Shown here piece by piece: positions 56,453-64,000 of a stretch of DNA of 64,000 nucleotides. The notes beneath the pieces were generated by a model, which saw nothing but the letters and a program-made list of their open reading frames with translations, did not search any database and was not told the DNA's origin. Positions within the stretch are counted from its first letter, which is position 1. Each line of letters begins with the position of its first letter. The DNA lies in contig NZ_JAAMPJ010000016.1 in assembly GCF_011067745.1 (NCBI RefSeq), positions 124,001-188,000 on the forward strand, read 5' to 3'. Made by a program: the position numbers and the translations under genes. The DNA comes from Lentzea alba (GTDB lineage Bacteria; Actinomycetota; Actinomycetes; Mycobacteriales; Pseudonocardiaceae).

Positions 56453-57148
56453 ATGCGCTGGTCGAAGGGCTGGATCGCGGCTACTGGGGCGTTCTCGGTC
56501 GCCGCGGCCATCGGGGGTACCGCCTTCGCCCTTGCCGGTTCCGGTGCCCCTTCGTCGCAGTCGGGGCCGGCGGGCAAGGAGGTCTGCGCGGGAAAGCCGT
56601 TGAGCGCGGTGAAGTCCGGCGGGCCCGCCGGTGTGCTGTCGGACCAGTTCCCGGTCGGAACGGCAGTGCGGGTCACCAATCTCGCCAACGGACGCGCGAT
56701 CACCGTTTCGGTGGTCGGGGTGTCGACCGGATGCGCATTGGTGAACACCGCCGCCTTTGACTCGCTCCGATCCGCCGATTCGGGGCAGACCGCAGAGGAA
56801 AGCGTTCTCCGGCGCGTACGCGTGGAGATCGTGGGGAATGCGCCCGCGCCGACGCCCACACGGTCTTCGACCTCCCGGGTCCGGGCCTCCGGAGTGGTCG
56901 GTCAGGTCGTCTGCGACGGCGCGACGGTCGGGTTGTCTGCCGTCGGTGGCACACCTGGAGCGTTTTCGTCGCAGCTGCCGGTCGGAACGTCGGTCCGGGT
57001 GACCAATCTCGACAACGGACGGCAGACGACCGTGCGAATCGTCGGGGTCGGATCGAGCTGTGTGATGTTGAACAGCGCGGCTTTCGACCTGGTCGGCGAG
57101 TCGGGGAAGAACGTCATCAAGCGCGCCCAAATCGAAAAGGTGGCCTGA
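56453..57148 (+). CDS. Secreted tandem double-psi beta-barrel (RlpA-like) protein
   Basis: The 231-residue protein has a signal peptide or anchor (WSKGWIAATGAFSVAAAIGGTAFALAG) and two copies of one domain of about 75 residues. Copy 1 has GVLSDQFPVGTAVRVTNLANGRAITVSVVGVSTGCALVNTAAFDSL; copy 2 has GAFSSQLPVGTSVRVTNLDNGRQTTVRIVGVGSSCVMLNSAAFDLV. This is the RlpA/expansin-like beta-barrel pattern, each with one Cys pair. The two are joined by a Thr/Pro linker. It should act outside the membrane, possibly on peptidoglycan. ATG 56453 is chosen; GTG at 56444 is possible. Confidence 0.82.
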   Translation: MRWSKGWIAATGAFSVAAAIGGTAFALAGSGAPSSQSGPAGKEVCAGKPLSAVKSGGPAGVLSDQFPVGTAVRVTNLANGRAITVSVVGVSTGCALVNTAAFDSLRSADSGQTAEESVLRRVRVEIVGNAPAPTPTRSSTSRVRASGVVGQVVCDGATVGLSAVGGTPGAFSSQLPVGTSVRVTNLDNGRQTTVRIVGVGSSCVMLNSAAFDLVGESGKNVIKRAQIEKVA

Positions 57149-57168
57149 CCACGCCTGCGGTCGGGCCG

Positions 57169-59148
57169 CTACCAGTCCATCGGCTCGTCCGGCTCCTCCG
57201 GTTCCGGCCACTCGTCGGCGTCCGCGCTCGAGCCCCACGCCGCGCCGCCGGTGCTCGTCGTGTTCGGCTTCGGCTTCGGTTTGGGAGCCGGGGCCGCCTG
57301 CTCGGCAGCAGGGGCGGGGCCGCCGGCGGCCACCACTTCCAGGATCTGTTCGCCGTACTTCGTGAGCTTCGCCTGCCCCACGCCGCTCACGGCACCCAGG
57401 TCGGTGAGCGAGCCGGGGCGGGAAGCCGCGATGGCTTTCAGGGTGGCGTCGTGGAAGATCACGTAGGCCGGGACGCTCTGTTCGCGGGCCTGCTGGGCGC
57501 GCCACTCGCGCAGGGCTTCGAACAGCGGGCCGGCCTCGGCGGGGAGGTCGACCTTCGCCTTGGCGGCGCTCGGGGAGGCCACGCGGGTGGTGGAGCGGGC
57601 CGGGGTCGGGTCCTTGCGCATCAGGACGTCGCGTTTGCGGCTCAGGACCTCGGTGCTCGCCGGGGTGAGGACCAGGGTCGAGTACTCGCCTTCGACGGCG
57701 AGCAGGCCCTGAGCGAGGAGCTGACGGACGACGCCGCGCCACTCGCTCTCGTTCAGGTCCTCGCCGAGGCCGAAGGTGCTGAGGCGGTCGTGGTCGAACT
57801 GGATGACCTTGGCGGTCTTGCGGCCCAGCAGGATGTCGATGGTCTGGCCGGCGCCGAACTTCTGACCGCGCTCGTTGCGCAGGCGCCAGACCGTGGAGAG
57901 GACCTTCTGCGCGGCGACCGTGCCGTCCCACGACTCCGGCGGCGTCAGGCAGGTGTCGCAGTTGTTGCAGGGGACGCCGGTCTGCCCGAAGTAGTCGAGG
58001 AGCATGGTGCGCCGGCACGTGATGGTCTCGCACAGGGCGAGCATCGCGTCGAGGTGGGCCTGCGAGCGGCGGCGGAACGCCAGGTCGCCTTCCGACGACT
58101 CGATCATCTTGCGCTGCTGCACCACGTCCTGCAGGCCGTACGCGAGCCAGGCGGTGGACGGGAGACCGTCGCGGCCCGCCCGGCCCGTCTCCTGGTAGTA
58201 GCCCTCGACCGACTTCGGCAGGTCGAGGTGGGCCACGAAGCGGACGTCCGGCTTGTCGATGCCCATGCCGAACGCGATGGTGGCGACCATGACCAGCCCA
58301 TCCTCCCGCAGGAACCGGGCCTGGTTGCGCTGACGGACCGACGCGTCCAGCCCCGCGTGGTACGGGAGGGCCTGGATGCCGTTGGCCACCAGGAACTCCG
58401 CGATCTTCTCCACCGAGGCGCGGGACAGGCAGTAGACGATGCCGGCGTCGCCCTGGTGCTCGCCGCGCAGCAGGTCGAGGAGCTGCTTGCGGGGTTCCTT
58501 CTTCGCGACGATGCGGTACTGGATGTTCGGGCGGTCGAAGCTCGACACGAACTGGCGGCCCTCGCCCAGTTCGAGCCGCGTCAGGATCTCCTTGCGCGTG
58601 GCGTCCGTGGCGGTGGCCGTGAGCGCGATGCGCGGCACCTTCGGCCAGCGCTCGTGCAGGTGCGCCAGCATGAGGTAGTCGGGGCGGAAGTCGTGGCCCC
58701 ACTGGGAGACGCAGTGCGCCTCGTCGATCGCGAACAGCGAGATCTCGCCCTGGTCGAGCAGGCGCAGGGTGGCCTCGGACGTCAGCCGCTCCGGCGCCAG
58801 GTAGAGCAGGTCGAGCTCGCCGTTGACGAACTCGGCCTCGACCATCCGGCGCTCGTCCCACGACAGCGAGGAGTTCAGGAAGCCCGCACGCACGCCCAAC
58901 GCGCGCAGTGCGTCCACCTGGTCCTGCATCAGCGCGATGAGCGGGGAGATCACCACGCCGGTGCCCTGCCGGACGAGGGCGGGCACCTGGTAGCACAGCG
59001 ACTTGCCGCCACCGGTCGGCATCAGCACGAGCGCGTCGCCACCCGCGATCACGTGCTCGACGATGTCGGCCTGGTCGCCGCGGAACTCGGGATACCCGAA
59101 GACGCGCCGCAGGACCTGCAGCGCGTCTCCGTAATCGGTTGAACCCAT
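57169..59148 (-). CDS. recQ: ATP-dependent DNA helicase RecQ
   Basis: The 659-residue protein has the helicase set: Walker A VLMPTGGGKSLCYQ, ISPLIALMQDQV, DEAH box FAIDEAHCVSQWGHDFRP, LTATAT, and ATIAFGMGIDKPDVRFVAHLDLPKSVEGYYQETGRAGRDG. It then has the RecQ zinc site (CRRTMLLDYFGQ...CNNCDTC), a winged-helix RQC part, an HRDC domain (VPAYVIFHDATLKAIAASRPGSLTDLGAVSGVGQAKLTKYGEQIL) and an acidic C-terminal tail. It unwinds recombination and repair intermediates. The ATG at 59148 lies 7 bases after a TAGCAT -10 box, so the transcript is probably leaderless. Confidence 0.95.
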   Translation of the reverse strand: MGSTDYGDALQVLRRVFGYPEFRGDQADIVEHVIAGGDALVLMPTGGGKSLCYQVPALVRQGTGVVISPLIALMQDQVDALRALGVRAGFLNSSLSWDERRMVEAEFVNGELDLLYLAPERLTSEATLRLLDQGEISLFAIDEAHCVSQWGHDFRPDYLMLAHLHERWPKVPRIALTATATDATRKEILTRLELGEGRQFVSSFDRPNIQYRIVAKKEPRKQLLDLLRGEHQGDAGIVYCLSRASVEKIAEFLVANGIQALPYHAGLDASVRQRNQARFLREDGLVMVATIAFGMGIDKPDVRFVAHLDLPKSVEGYYQETGRAGRDGLPSTAWLAYGLQDVVQQRKMIESSEGDLAFRRRSQAHLDAMLALCETITCRRTMLLDYFGQTGVPCNNCDTCLTPPESWDGTVAAQKVLSTVWRLRNERGQKFGAGQTIDILLGRKTAKVIQFDHDRLSTFGLGEDLNESEWRGVVRQLLAQGLLAVEGEYSTLVLTPASTEVLSRKRDVLMRKDPTPARSTTRVASPSAAKAKVDLPAEAGPLFEALREWRAQQAREQSVPAYVIFHDATLKAIAASRPGSLTDLGAVSGVGQAKLTKYGEQILEVVAAGGPAPAAEQAAPAPKPKPKPNTTSTGGAAWGSSADADEWPEPEEPDEPMDW

Positions 59149-59187
59149 GGCGCCGATGCTAGCGAGCAGCACCGACAGTCCGGGTCG

Positions 59188-61038
59188 CTAGCCCAACTCG
59201 CTCTTCGTACCTGCGGAAACGCTGTTGGCGATCAGTGGAACCGCGGAGGCCGACGGCACCGCGCCCCGCAACGGGATCCGCACCGACGTGTCCGCCAGGT
59301 CGACGGTCAGCCTCGGCAGCTGGCTCGGGCGCAGGGTCGCGCTCGTGTCGGTGCCGCCGATCAGCAGGCCGAGCCGGTGTCCCGCCGGGACCACCCAGTC
59401 CGTTGTGGACAGTCGGAACGTCATCCGGTACTTAGTTCCCGGCGTGATCGTGCGCGGAGCGGAGAGCGAGGCGTAGTTCGCCAAGTCCGCCCACCCACGC
59501 GCGATGATCTGCGCGTCGACGTTGCCCGTCGTTGCTTCCGTGTTGCGGTAACAGGCGTCATCACCCGTACGGCTTTCGCCCCAGCACGACTCCGTGGTCA
59601 AGGTCCGGATTCCTTCGCCGGTTCGCACCACAGCCGGGCCGTAGTCGACGAGGTACGCCGTCAGATGGGCGGTCGGCGTCGACGACGACACCCCCACGGT
59701 GATCGACGACGTGCCGGCCACGCGCAGGTCAGAGGCCAGTGGCGCGGTCGAGTAGATCGCCCTGCCGGTGTTGGAACCGGAGAGCCAGTTCGATGGCGTG
59801 CCACTGCCGTTGTCGGTGAACGCCGCGGTGCCGGTGCCCGCTGCCGTGCCGAGGCCCGAAGAAGAAGGACGCAGCACGGTGCCGACGGTGCCCGGAGGAG
59901 GCCACGTCTGGTCGTCCGCCCACTGGTTCGGCGCACGCTCCGAGGACACCTGCGGTTCGTTCTCGATCCCGTTCGGCACGTTCAGCAGCCAGCGGTCGAA
60001 CCACCGGTGCAGCGTCGCGACCCACTCACCGCGCCGGAAGTCGAACGGGTCGACGTGCGCGGTCTGCGAGAACCAGAGCTTCTTCGGCACCGATGCGGGC
60101 AGCGCGTCCCAGAACTGGCCGTACTGCAGCGTCTTCACGTTCAGGTCGTTCAGCCCGTGAATCGCGAACACCGACGCCTTCACTCGCGAGGCGTTGCGCA
60201 CGAAGTCCCGTGCCTGCCACATCGCCGTGTAGTCACCGTTGGACGGAGCACCGTTGGTCATCTGTGTGCGCACGGCACCACACCGCGAACGCGCGTTGGA
60301 GTTCTCGAAGTTCGAACCCAGGCTGGTCGGCGTGGCGTAGCCGTTGAAGGACACGCCGTCCGAGCGGAACCAGTCGTACCAGGAACTGATGGCCGCGATC
60401 GGCACGATGGTCTTCAGCCCGTCGATCCCGGTCGACGCCACGCCGTTCGCGATCGAGCCGTCCCACGACTTGCCGATCATGCCGACGGCGCCGGTCGACC
60501 ACGAGGCGGTCTTCGTCGCGGTGCCGGTCAGGGTGGTGTAGCCGGTACGCCGGCCGTTCAGCCAGTCGATCACGGCGGTGCCGGAGGTGATCTCCGACTG
60601 CCCGCCGACGTCGACGCAGCCGCGCGACCGGTTCGTGCCCATGAAGTCGACCAGCACGACGGCGTAGCCGCGCGGCACGAAGTAGTTGTCGTAGAAGAGC
60701 GGGAACTTCACCGGCACACCGGCGGAGTCGTAGGTCTTGACCTCGCTCTCGTTCCCGCGGCCCGCACTCTGGTAGTAGGGGCTGGCGTCCATGATCACGG
60801 GCACGCGCCCGGTCGTGGACGGCCTGATGATGTCGGCGGTCACCCGGTCTCGGGTGCCGTCGCCGTCGAGGTCGAGACCCGAGTCGACGTAGACGGTCTC
60901 GCGGACCGCGTCGGCCATCGAGTGGATCGGTGCGGACACGCCGTCGGACAGGGTGAACGCCGGTGTCGCCGCTGTGGCAGGGATTGGCGTCAGGGTCAGG
61001 GCCCCTGCTAACGCCACTACAACACGAACACGCTTCAT
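59188..61038 (-). CDS. Secreted X-Pro dipeptidyl-peptidase (S15/CocE type)
   Basis: The 616-residue protein has a signal peptide (MKRVRVVVALAGALTLTPIPATA) and the S15/CocE fold: oxyanion/entry MDASPYYQ, nucleophile elbow VGMIGKSWDGSIANGVAS, FAIHGLNDLNVKTLQ (Asp) and SQTAHVDPFDFRRGEW (His), with the C-terminal jelly-roll (PLASDLRVAGTSSITVGVSSSTPTAHLTAYLVDYGP). It should remove Xaa-Pro dipeptides from peptides outside the cell, or hydrolyse esters. The ATG at 61038 is divergent from the maleylacetate-reductase-like gene. Confidence 0.93.
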   Translation of the reverse strand: MKRVRVVVALAGALTLTPIPATAATPAFTLSDGVSAPIHSMADAVRETVYVDSGLDLDGDGTRDRVTADIIRPSTTGRVPVIMDASPYYQSAGRGNESEVKTYDSAGVPVKFPLFYDNYFVPRGYAVVLVDFMGTNRSRGCVDVGGQSEITSGTAVIDWLNGRRTGYTTLTGTATKTASWSTGAVGMIGKSWDGSIANGVASTGIDGLKTIVPIAAISSWYDWFRSDGVSFNGYATPTSLGSNFENSNARSRCGAVRTQMTNGAPSNGDYTAMWQARDFVRNASRVKASVFAIHGLNDLNVKTLQYGQFWDALPASVPKKLWFSQTAHVDPFDFRRGEWVATLHRWFDRWLLNVPNGIENEPQVSSERAPNQWADDQTWPPPGTVGTVLRPSSSGLGTAAGTGTAAFTDNGSGTPSNWLSGSNTGRAIYSTAPLASDLRVAGTSSITVGVSSSTPTAHLTAYLVDYGPAVVRTGEGIRTLTTESCWGESRTGDDACYRNTEATTGNVDAQIIARGWADLANYASLSAPRTITPGTKYRMTFRLSTTDWVVPAGHRLGLLIGGTDTSATLRPSQLPRLTVDLADTSVRIPLRGAVPSASAVPLIANSVSAGTKSELG

Positions 61039-61139
61039 AAAGTTTCACGCTATGGAGTGACGAGATCACCCGTCAGAGCCGAAAGGCTTGATCCTCCGCG
61101 GTTGCGCCCACTACGCCCGGTGGCGAATATTCGACCTCC

Positions 61140-62078
61140 GTGAGCTTCACCTTCGAACCCGCGCGCACTCGCGTCGTCTTCGGCCGGGGCACCGCCGCCA
61201 CCGTGCGCGCCGAGGCCGAGCGACTGGGCGCGACCCAGGTCCTGCTGATCGCCCGGCACGGCGGGGACAAGGTGGCCGCCGAACTCGGGCCGCTGTTCAC
61301 GGCTCGGTTCACCGGCGCGGCGATGCACACGCCGGTCGAGGTCACGGAGCGCGCGCTCGCGTTGTTACGCGAACACGGCGCGGACTGCGTGGTGTCGGTC
61401 GGCGGCGGGTCGAGCACAGGACTGTCGAAGGCGCTCTCGGTGCGCGCCGGCGTGCCTCAGATCATCATTCCGACGACCTACGCGGGGTCCGAGGTCACAC
61501 CGGTGCTCGGAGAGACGGCGTCGGGGCTGAAGAAGACACGACGGGACGCGTCGATCCAGCCGGACACGGTGATCTACGACGTCGACCTGACCCTGGATCT
61601 GCCGCTCGACGTGACGGTGACGAGCGCGCTGAACGCACTCGCGCACGCCGTCACGGCCCGAGGCAATGAGAACCCGCTGATCGACGCCATCGCGACGAGA
61701 GCGATCGACGGCATTTTGCACGCGTTGAGCGGAAACCCCTCCACCGTGGACGCGCGAACCCAGCTGTTGTCCTCGGCGTGGCTCGCGGGCACGTGTCTCG
61801 CGTCCGTCCCGATGGGACTTCACCACAAGCTCGCGCACGTTTTGGGCGGTACGTTCGGATTGCCGCATGCCGCCACGCACACGGCGCTTCTCTCCCACAC
61901 GGCACCTGCTGACCTCGCCAAACAGATCCACGACACGGCAGAACGGTTCGGCGCGGCGACCTCGTTGCGCGAACTGGGGATGGCGGAGTCCGATTTGTCC
62001 CGTGCTGCGGAGATCGCCGATCATCCGGACGCGTTGCGGGTGCTGACGAACGCGTGGCGGGACGCATCATCGGACTGA
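61140..62078 (+). CDS. Maleylacetate reductase-like iron-dependent alcohol dehydrogenase
   Basis: The 312-residue protein has the family's core: VVSVGGGSSTGLSKALSVRAGVPQIIIPTTYAGSEVTPVLGETASGLKKTRRDASIQPDTVIYD, NALAHAV and MGLHHKLAHVLGGTFGLPHAATHTALL, with metal/active-site His kept. It is about 40 residues shorter than typical maleylacetate reductases (350-360). No aromatic-ring-cleavage genes are nearby, so the substrate may differ. It starts with GTG at 61140. Confidence 0.9.
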   Translation: MSFTFEPARTRVVFGRGTAATVRAEAERLGATQVLLIARHGGDKVAAELGPLFTARFTGAAMHTPVEVTERALALLREHGADCVVSVGGGSSTGLSKALSVRAGVPQIIIPTTYAGSEVTPVLGETASGLKKTRRDASIQPDTVIYDVDLTLDLPLDVTVTSALNALAHAVTARGNENPLIDAIATRAIDGILHALSGNPSTVDARTQLLSSAWLAGTCLASVPMGLHHKLAHVLGGTFGLPHAATHTALLSHTAPADLAKQIHDTAERFGAATSLRELGMAESDLSRAAEIADHPDALRVLTNAWRDASSD

Positions 62079-62093
62079 CCGGTTGTCATTCTT

Positions 62094-62114
62094 AAGGCTG
62101 ATGTTCACAGCCTT
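62094..62114. promoter_or_regulatory. Inverted repeat upstream of the esterase gene
   Basis: AAGGCTG-atgttca-CAGCCTT (62094-62114) is a perfect 7-base inverted repeat in the 92-base gap between the maleylacetate reductase-like gene and the esterase gene. It could be an operator, or a weak stem that ends the first gene; no T-run follows. Confidence 0.35.
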
Positions 62115-62170
62115 GAACTAAGACGATCCTCCGATGCCACCACCTGAAGGCTTCCTGAAGAATCATCGGC

Positions 62171-63466
62171 ATGCTCAGCCCGTTGGATCTGTCCCTGATA
62201 AACGGACCGATCCCGAAGGCCGCCACCGTCGCTGCCGCGCTCGCTCTGACATACCTCGTGATTCGGAAGAACCGGACCTGGTGGGTTCGCGTGCTGCCGA
62301 TCGCCGTGCTCGCGTGCGCGCTCTTCGTGACCGGGCTGACGCTCGTCGTCAACAACCTGTGGAAACCATGGCCCGAACCCATGCCGGTCATCCTGATGGT
62401 GTGGCTGGGCCTGGCACTGGTGGCGTTCACTCTCGCCGTTGCACGACTACGTCCGTCGCGATGGTACGGACGTGTGTTGAGCGTGATCGCCGCGATCGTG
62501 GTCGTCACAAGCGCAATAACGGCCACCAACGCGTATTTCGGGCAGTACCCGACAACGCGCGCGGTGATGCAGCTGTTCCACAACCCGAGCGTGAACCTCC
62601 CGGACAAGGAGGACACGCCCTCGGACGTGCTCGAGGTACCGCCCGGCAAGACCCTCGCCGACGTCTGGAAGACCACCGGACTGCCCGACAAGGGCACGTT
62701 GTCCGAGATCGAGATCCCCGGCACGTTCCGGGCCCGCCCGGCGTGGATCTATCTGCCGCCCGCGTACACCGCGAAACCCCGGCCGCGGCTGCCGGTGATC
62801 GTCCTGCTCTCCGGTCAGCCCGGCACGCCGCGCGACTGGTACGACGCGGGCGGGATCATCGAGAACATGGACGCGTTCGCGCGCGCCCACAACGGCCTGG
62901 CGCCGATCGTCGTGATGGCCGACCAGCTCGGTTCGACCACCGCGAACACGCTCTGTCTCGACTCGAAGCTGGGCCAGGTGGAGAGCTACCTGGCCCGCGA
63001 CGTGCCCAAGTGGATCAAAGAACGCCTCACGGTCGACGAACGCCGTGAAGCTTGGACGATCGCGGGCTTCTCACACGGCGGCACGTGCGCTCTTCAGCTC
63101 GCAGTGCGCGCGCCTGACGTGTACGGAAACTTCATCAACCTGTCCGGCCAGCGGGAGCCCACGCTCGGCACGCGCGCCGAGACGGTCAAGGCCGCGTTCG
63201 GCGGCGACGAAGCGGCGTTCATCCGCGTAAATCCCATGGACATCCTTGCCAGGCAACGGTTCCCGCAGATCGCGGGCGTGATCGTGGCCGGCCAGGGCGA
63301 CGATCTTTACCGCCCGGCCGAGGTCGAAGTGTTCGAGGCCTGTCGCAAGGCCGGAATGGACGTCCAGTGGAAGGAACTGCCGGGAGGACACGACTGGAAC
63401 GTGTGGCGGCCGGGCTTCTACAGCTCGCTGCCGTGGCTCGCGCAGCGGACAGGGCTGGTCAGATGA
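62171..63466 (+). CDS. Membrane-anchored esterase (alpha/beta-hydrolase, EstD/FrsA-like)
   Basis: The 431-residue protein has three or four N-terminal helices (residues about 15-125) and an outside esterase domain: RARPAWIYLPPAYTAKPRPRLPVIVLLSGQPGTPRDWYDAGG, nucleophile elbow WTIAGFSHGGTCALQLAVR, and a late Asp/His (GQGDDLYRPAEVE; GGHDWNVWRPGF). The fold resembles antigen-85/esterase-D proteins. It overlaps the next gene, a rhomboid-like membrane protein, by 4 bases. A pairing with aminoacyl-lipid synthesis is possible (see findings). Confidence 0.88.
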   Translation: MLSPLDLSLINGPIPKAATVAAALALTYLVIRKNRTWWVRVLPIAVLACALFVTGLTLVVNNLWKPWPEPMPVILMVWLGLALVAFTLAVARLRPSRWYGRVLSVIAAIVVVTSAITATNAYFGQYPTTRAVMQLFHNPSVNLPDKEDTPSDVLEVPPGKTLADVWKTTGLPDKGTLSEIEIPGTFRARPAWIYLPPAYTAKPRPRLPVIVLLSGQPGTPRDWYDAGGIIENMDAFARAHNGLAPIVVMADQLGSTTANTLCLDSKLGQVESYLARDVPKWIKERLTVDERREAWTIAGFSHGGTCALQLAVRAPDVYGNFINLSGQREPTLGTRAETVKAAFGGDEAAFIRVNPMDILARQRFPQIAGVIVAGQGDDLYRPAEVEVFEACRKAGMDVQWKELPGGHDWNVWRPGFYSSLPWLAQRTGLVR

Positions 63467-64000
63467 TCGCCCGGCTGTTCCGCACCGCGCCGCTGACCTG
63501 CACGTTCCTCGTCGTCTTCTGGACCGCGGGGGCACTGACCGGTGCCATCGCCGACGCGAGCGGCGACCTGCTCGCGGTCACGGGGTTCGGCACCGGGAGT
63601 CCGGTGTGGACCGTGTTCACCTCCGCCCTCTGGTCGATGGACCTGCTGGGCTACGTCGGAACCACCGTGCTGCTGCTCGCGTTCGGCCCGCTGGCCGAGC
63701 GCTCGTTCGGCGCGCTGCGCACGGCGGCGATCTTCCTGTCCTCGCACGTGATCGGCTCGTTCCTGGGGCTCGGGCTGGTGCTGGTCGGCCGGAACGTGCA
63801 CTGGGGCTGGCTCGAGTCGCTGGTGGGCGAGGTCGCGGCGGGGCCGTCGATCGGCGGGGTGGGGCTGGCGCTCGCGCTCACGTTCCGGCTGCCGCCGTTG
63901 TGGAGGCGCCGGGTCCGGCTGTTGATGATCTTGTCGGTGCTGGTCTTTACGCTGTACTCGGGTTGGTTGGAAGACCTGCTCCGACTGTCCGGTGGCGTGG
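63463..64000 (+). CDS. Rhomboid-like multi-pass membrane protein (3' end outside window)
   Basis: The first 179 residues are seen, with at least five helices (LTCTFLVVFWTAGALTG; LWSMDLLGYVGTTVLLLAFGPLAERSFG; AAIFLSSHVIGSFLGLGLVLVG; GGVGLALALTFR; LLMILSVLVFTLYS). The rhomboid-type LAER-G pattern follows helix 2, but no Gly-Ser-Gly active site can be confirmed: the part where Ser would sit reads GPSIGGVGLA. In actinomycetes such regions often precede a DUF2156 (aminoacyl-phosphatidylglycerol synthase) domain; that part would be outside the window. ATG start overlaps the esterase stop. Confidence 0.75.
   Translation, partial: MIARLFRTAPLTCTFLVVFWTAGALTGAIADASGDLLAVTGFGTGSPVWTVFTSALWSMDLLGYVGTTVLLLAFGPLAERSFGALRTAAIFLSSHVIGSFLGLGLVLVGRNVHWGWLESLVGEVAAGPSIGGVGLALALTFRLPPLWRRRVRLLMILSVLVFTLYSGWLEDLLRLSGGV

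Noticed and set aside
56300..58996. An 898-codon open frame on the minus strand across the NACHT end, barrel protein and recQ
   Set aside because: It is antisense or out of frame to recognised genes, has a composition of Arg/Pro/Gly-rich shadow frames, and no domain.
1..64000. CRISPR arrays, tRNA or rRNA genes, insertion sequences, phage genes
   Set aside because: I looked for regular repeats, TTCGAATCC-type tRNA arms and transposase motifs and saw none; a tRNA search tool would be needed to exclude tRNAs fully.

Overview
The window comes from a high-GC actinomycete chromosome. GC-rich third codon positions, many GTG starts, frequent ATGA/GTGA gene overlaps, promoters whose -10 box sits about 7 bases before the start codon, an actinobacterial PolA with a dead proofreading domain, a PdtaR-type ANTAR regulator and an MT0933-type antitoxin all fit. 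The mix of a vancomycin-style glycosyltransferase, a CebR-type operator and many secreted hydrolases suggests a soil member of the Pseudonocardiaceae (Lentzea/Saccharothrix/Amycolatopsis-like). That is inference from gene style; no rRNA is present. I saw no tRNA, CRISPR array, insertion sequence or phage.

Layout. 1-3.1 kb: a degenerate ABC ATPase (cut by the window edge), a YhgE/Pip membrane exporter and a TetR regulator in one overlapping operon. 3.1-7.0 kb: small membrane proteins of the DUF4328 type (three copies), a secreted protein, a NAD-binding protein with a P-loop kinase, and a cold-shock gene with a clear terminator. 7.1-12.8 kb: a CUT1 sugar-import operon on the minus strand (two Gfo/Idh/MocA dehydrogenases, lipoprotein binding protein, two permeases, a DUF624 protein, no ATPase), divergent from a nucleoside hydrolase. 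13.9-23.4 kb: a coiled-coil membrane protein, a secreted NlpC/P60-like propeller protein, a GNAT/HxlR divergent pair, a double Lrp regulator, a methyltransferase, a TetR-controlled DUF1453/class-V aminotransferase pair, a membrane-anchored Hsp70-like protein and a glycosyltransferase.

23.5-28 kb: polA, a hotdog thioesterase and a secreted lipase. 28-33.4 kb: a complete branched-chain amino-acid-type ABC importer (livKHMGF), with a livM that carries about 250 extra N-terminal residues. 33.6-43 kb: a large anchored unknown protein, PdtaR, an unknown protein, a lipoprotein/PLDc_N pair, a 548-bp intergenic region rich in inverted repeats, a TPP enzyme, a PMT-family glycosyltransferase, DinB and HEAT proteins.

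42.7-49.7 kb is the most coherent metabolic unit: a divergent LysR, then an antiquitin-like aldehyde dehydrogenase, an FAD amine oxidase, a Leu/Glu-type dehydrogenase, a CaiB CoA-transferase and glutaryl-CoA dehydrogenase. Together these could run lysine/pipecolate -> aminoadipate -> 2-oxoadipate -> glutaryl-CoA -> crotonyl-CoA. 49.8-64 kb: a TetR with a non-standard start, a secreted cyclophilin, two genes truncated head to head at about 51.4 kb (a probable deletion scar), an antitoxin-like protein, a GH16 glucanase with a CebR-like operator, a membrane-embedded NACHT-type ATPase, a tandem double-psi barrel protein, RecQ, a secreted S15 peptidase, a maleylacetate-reductase-like enzyme, and an esterase overlapping a rhomboid-like membrane protein that runs off the end.

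Regulatory sites best supported by sequence are paired palindromes in the HxlR and TetR divergent promoters, the CebR-like box before the GH16 gene, and intrinsic terminators after the cold-shock gene and between convergent genes at 14.45 and 27.93 kb.
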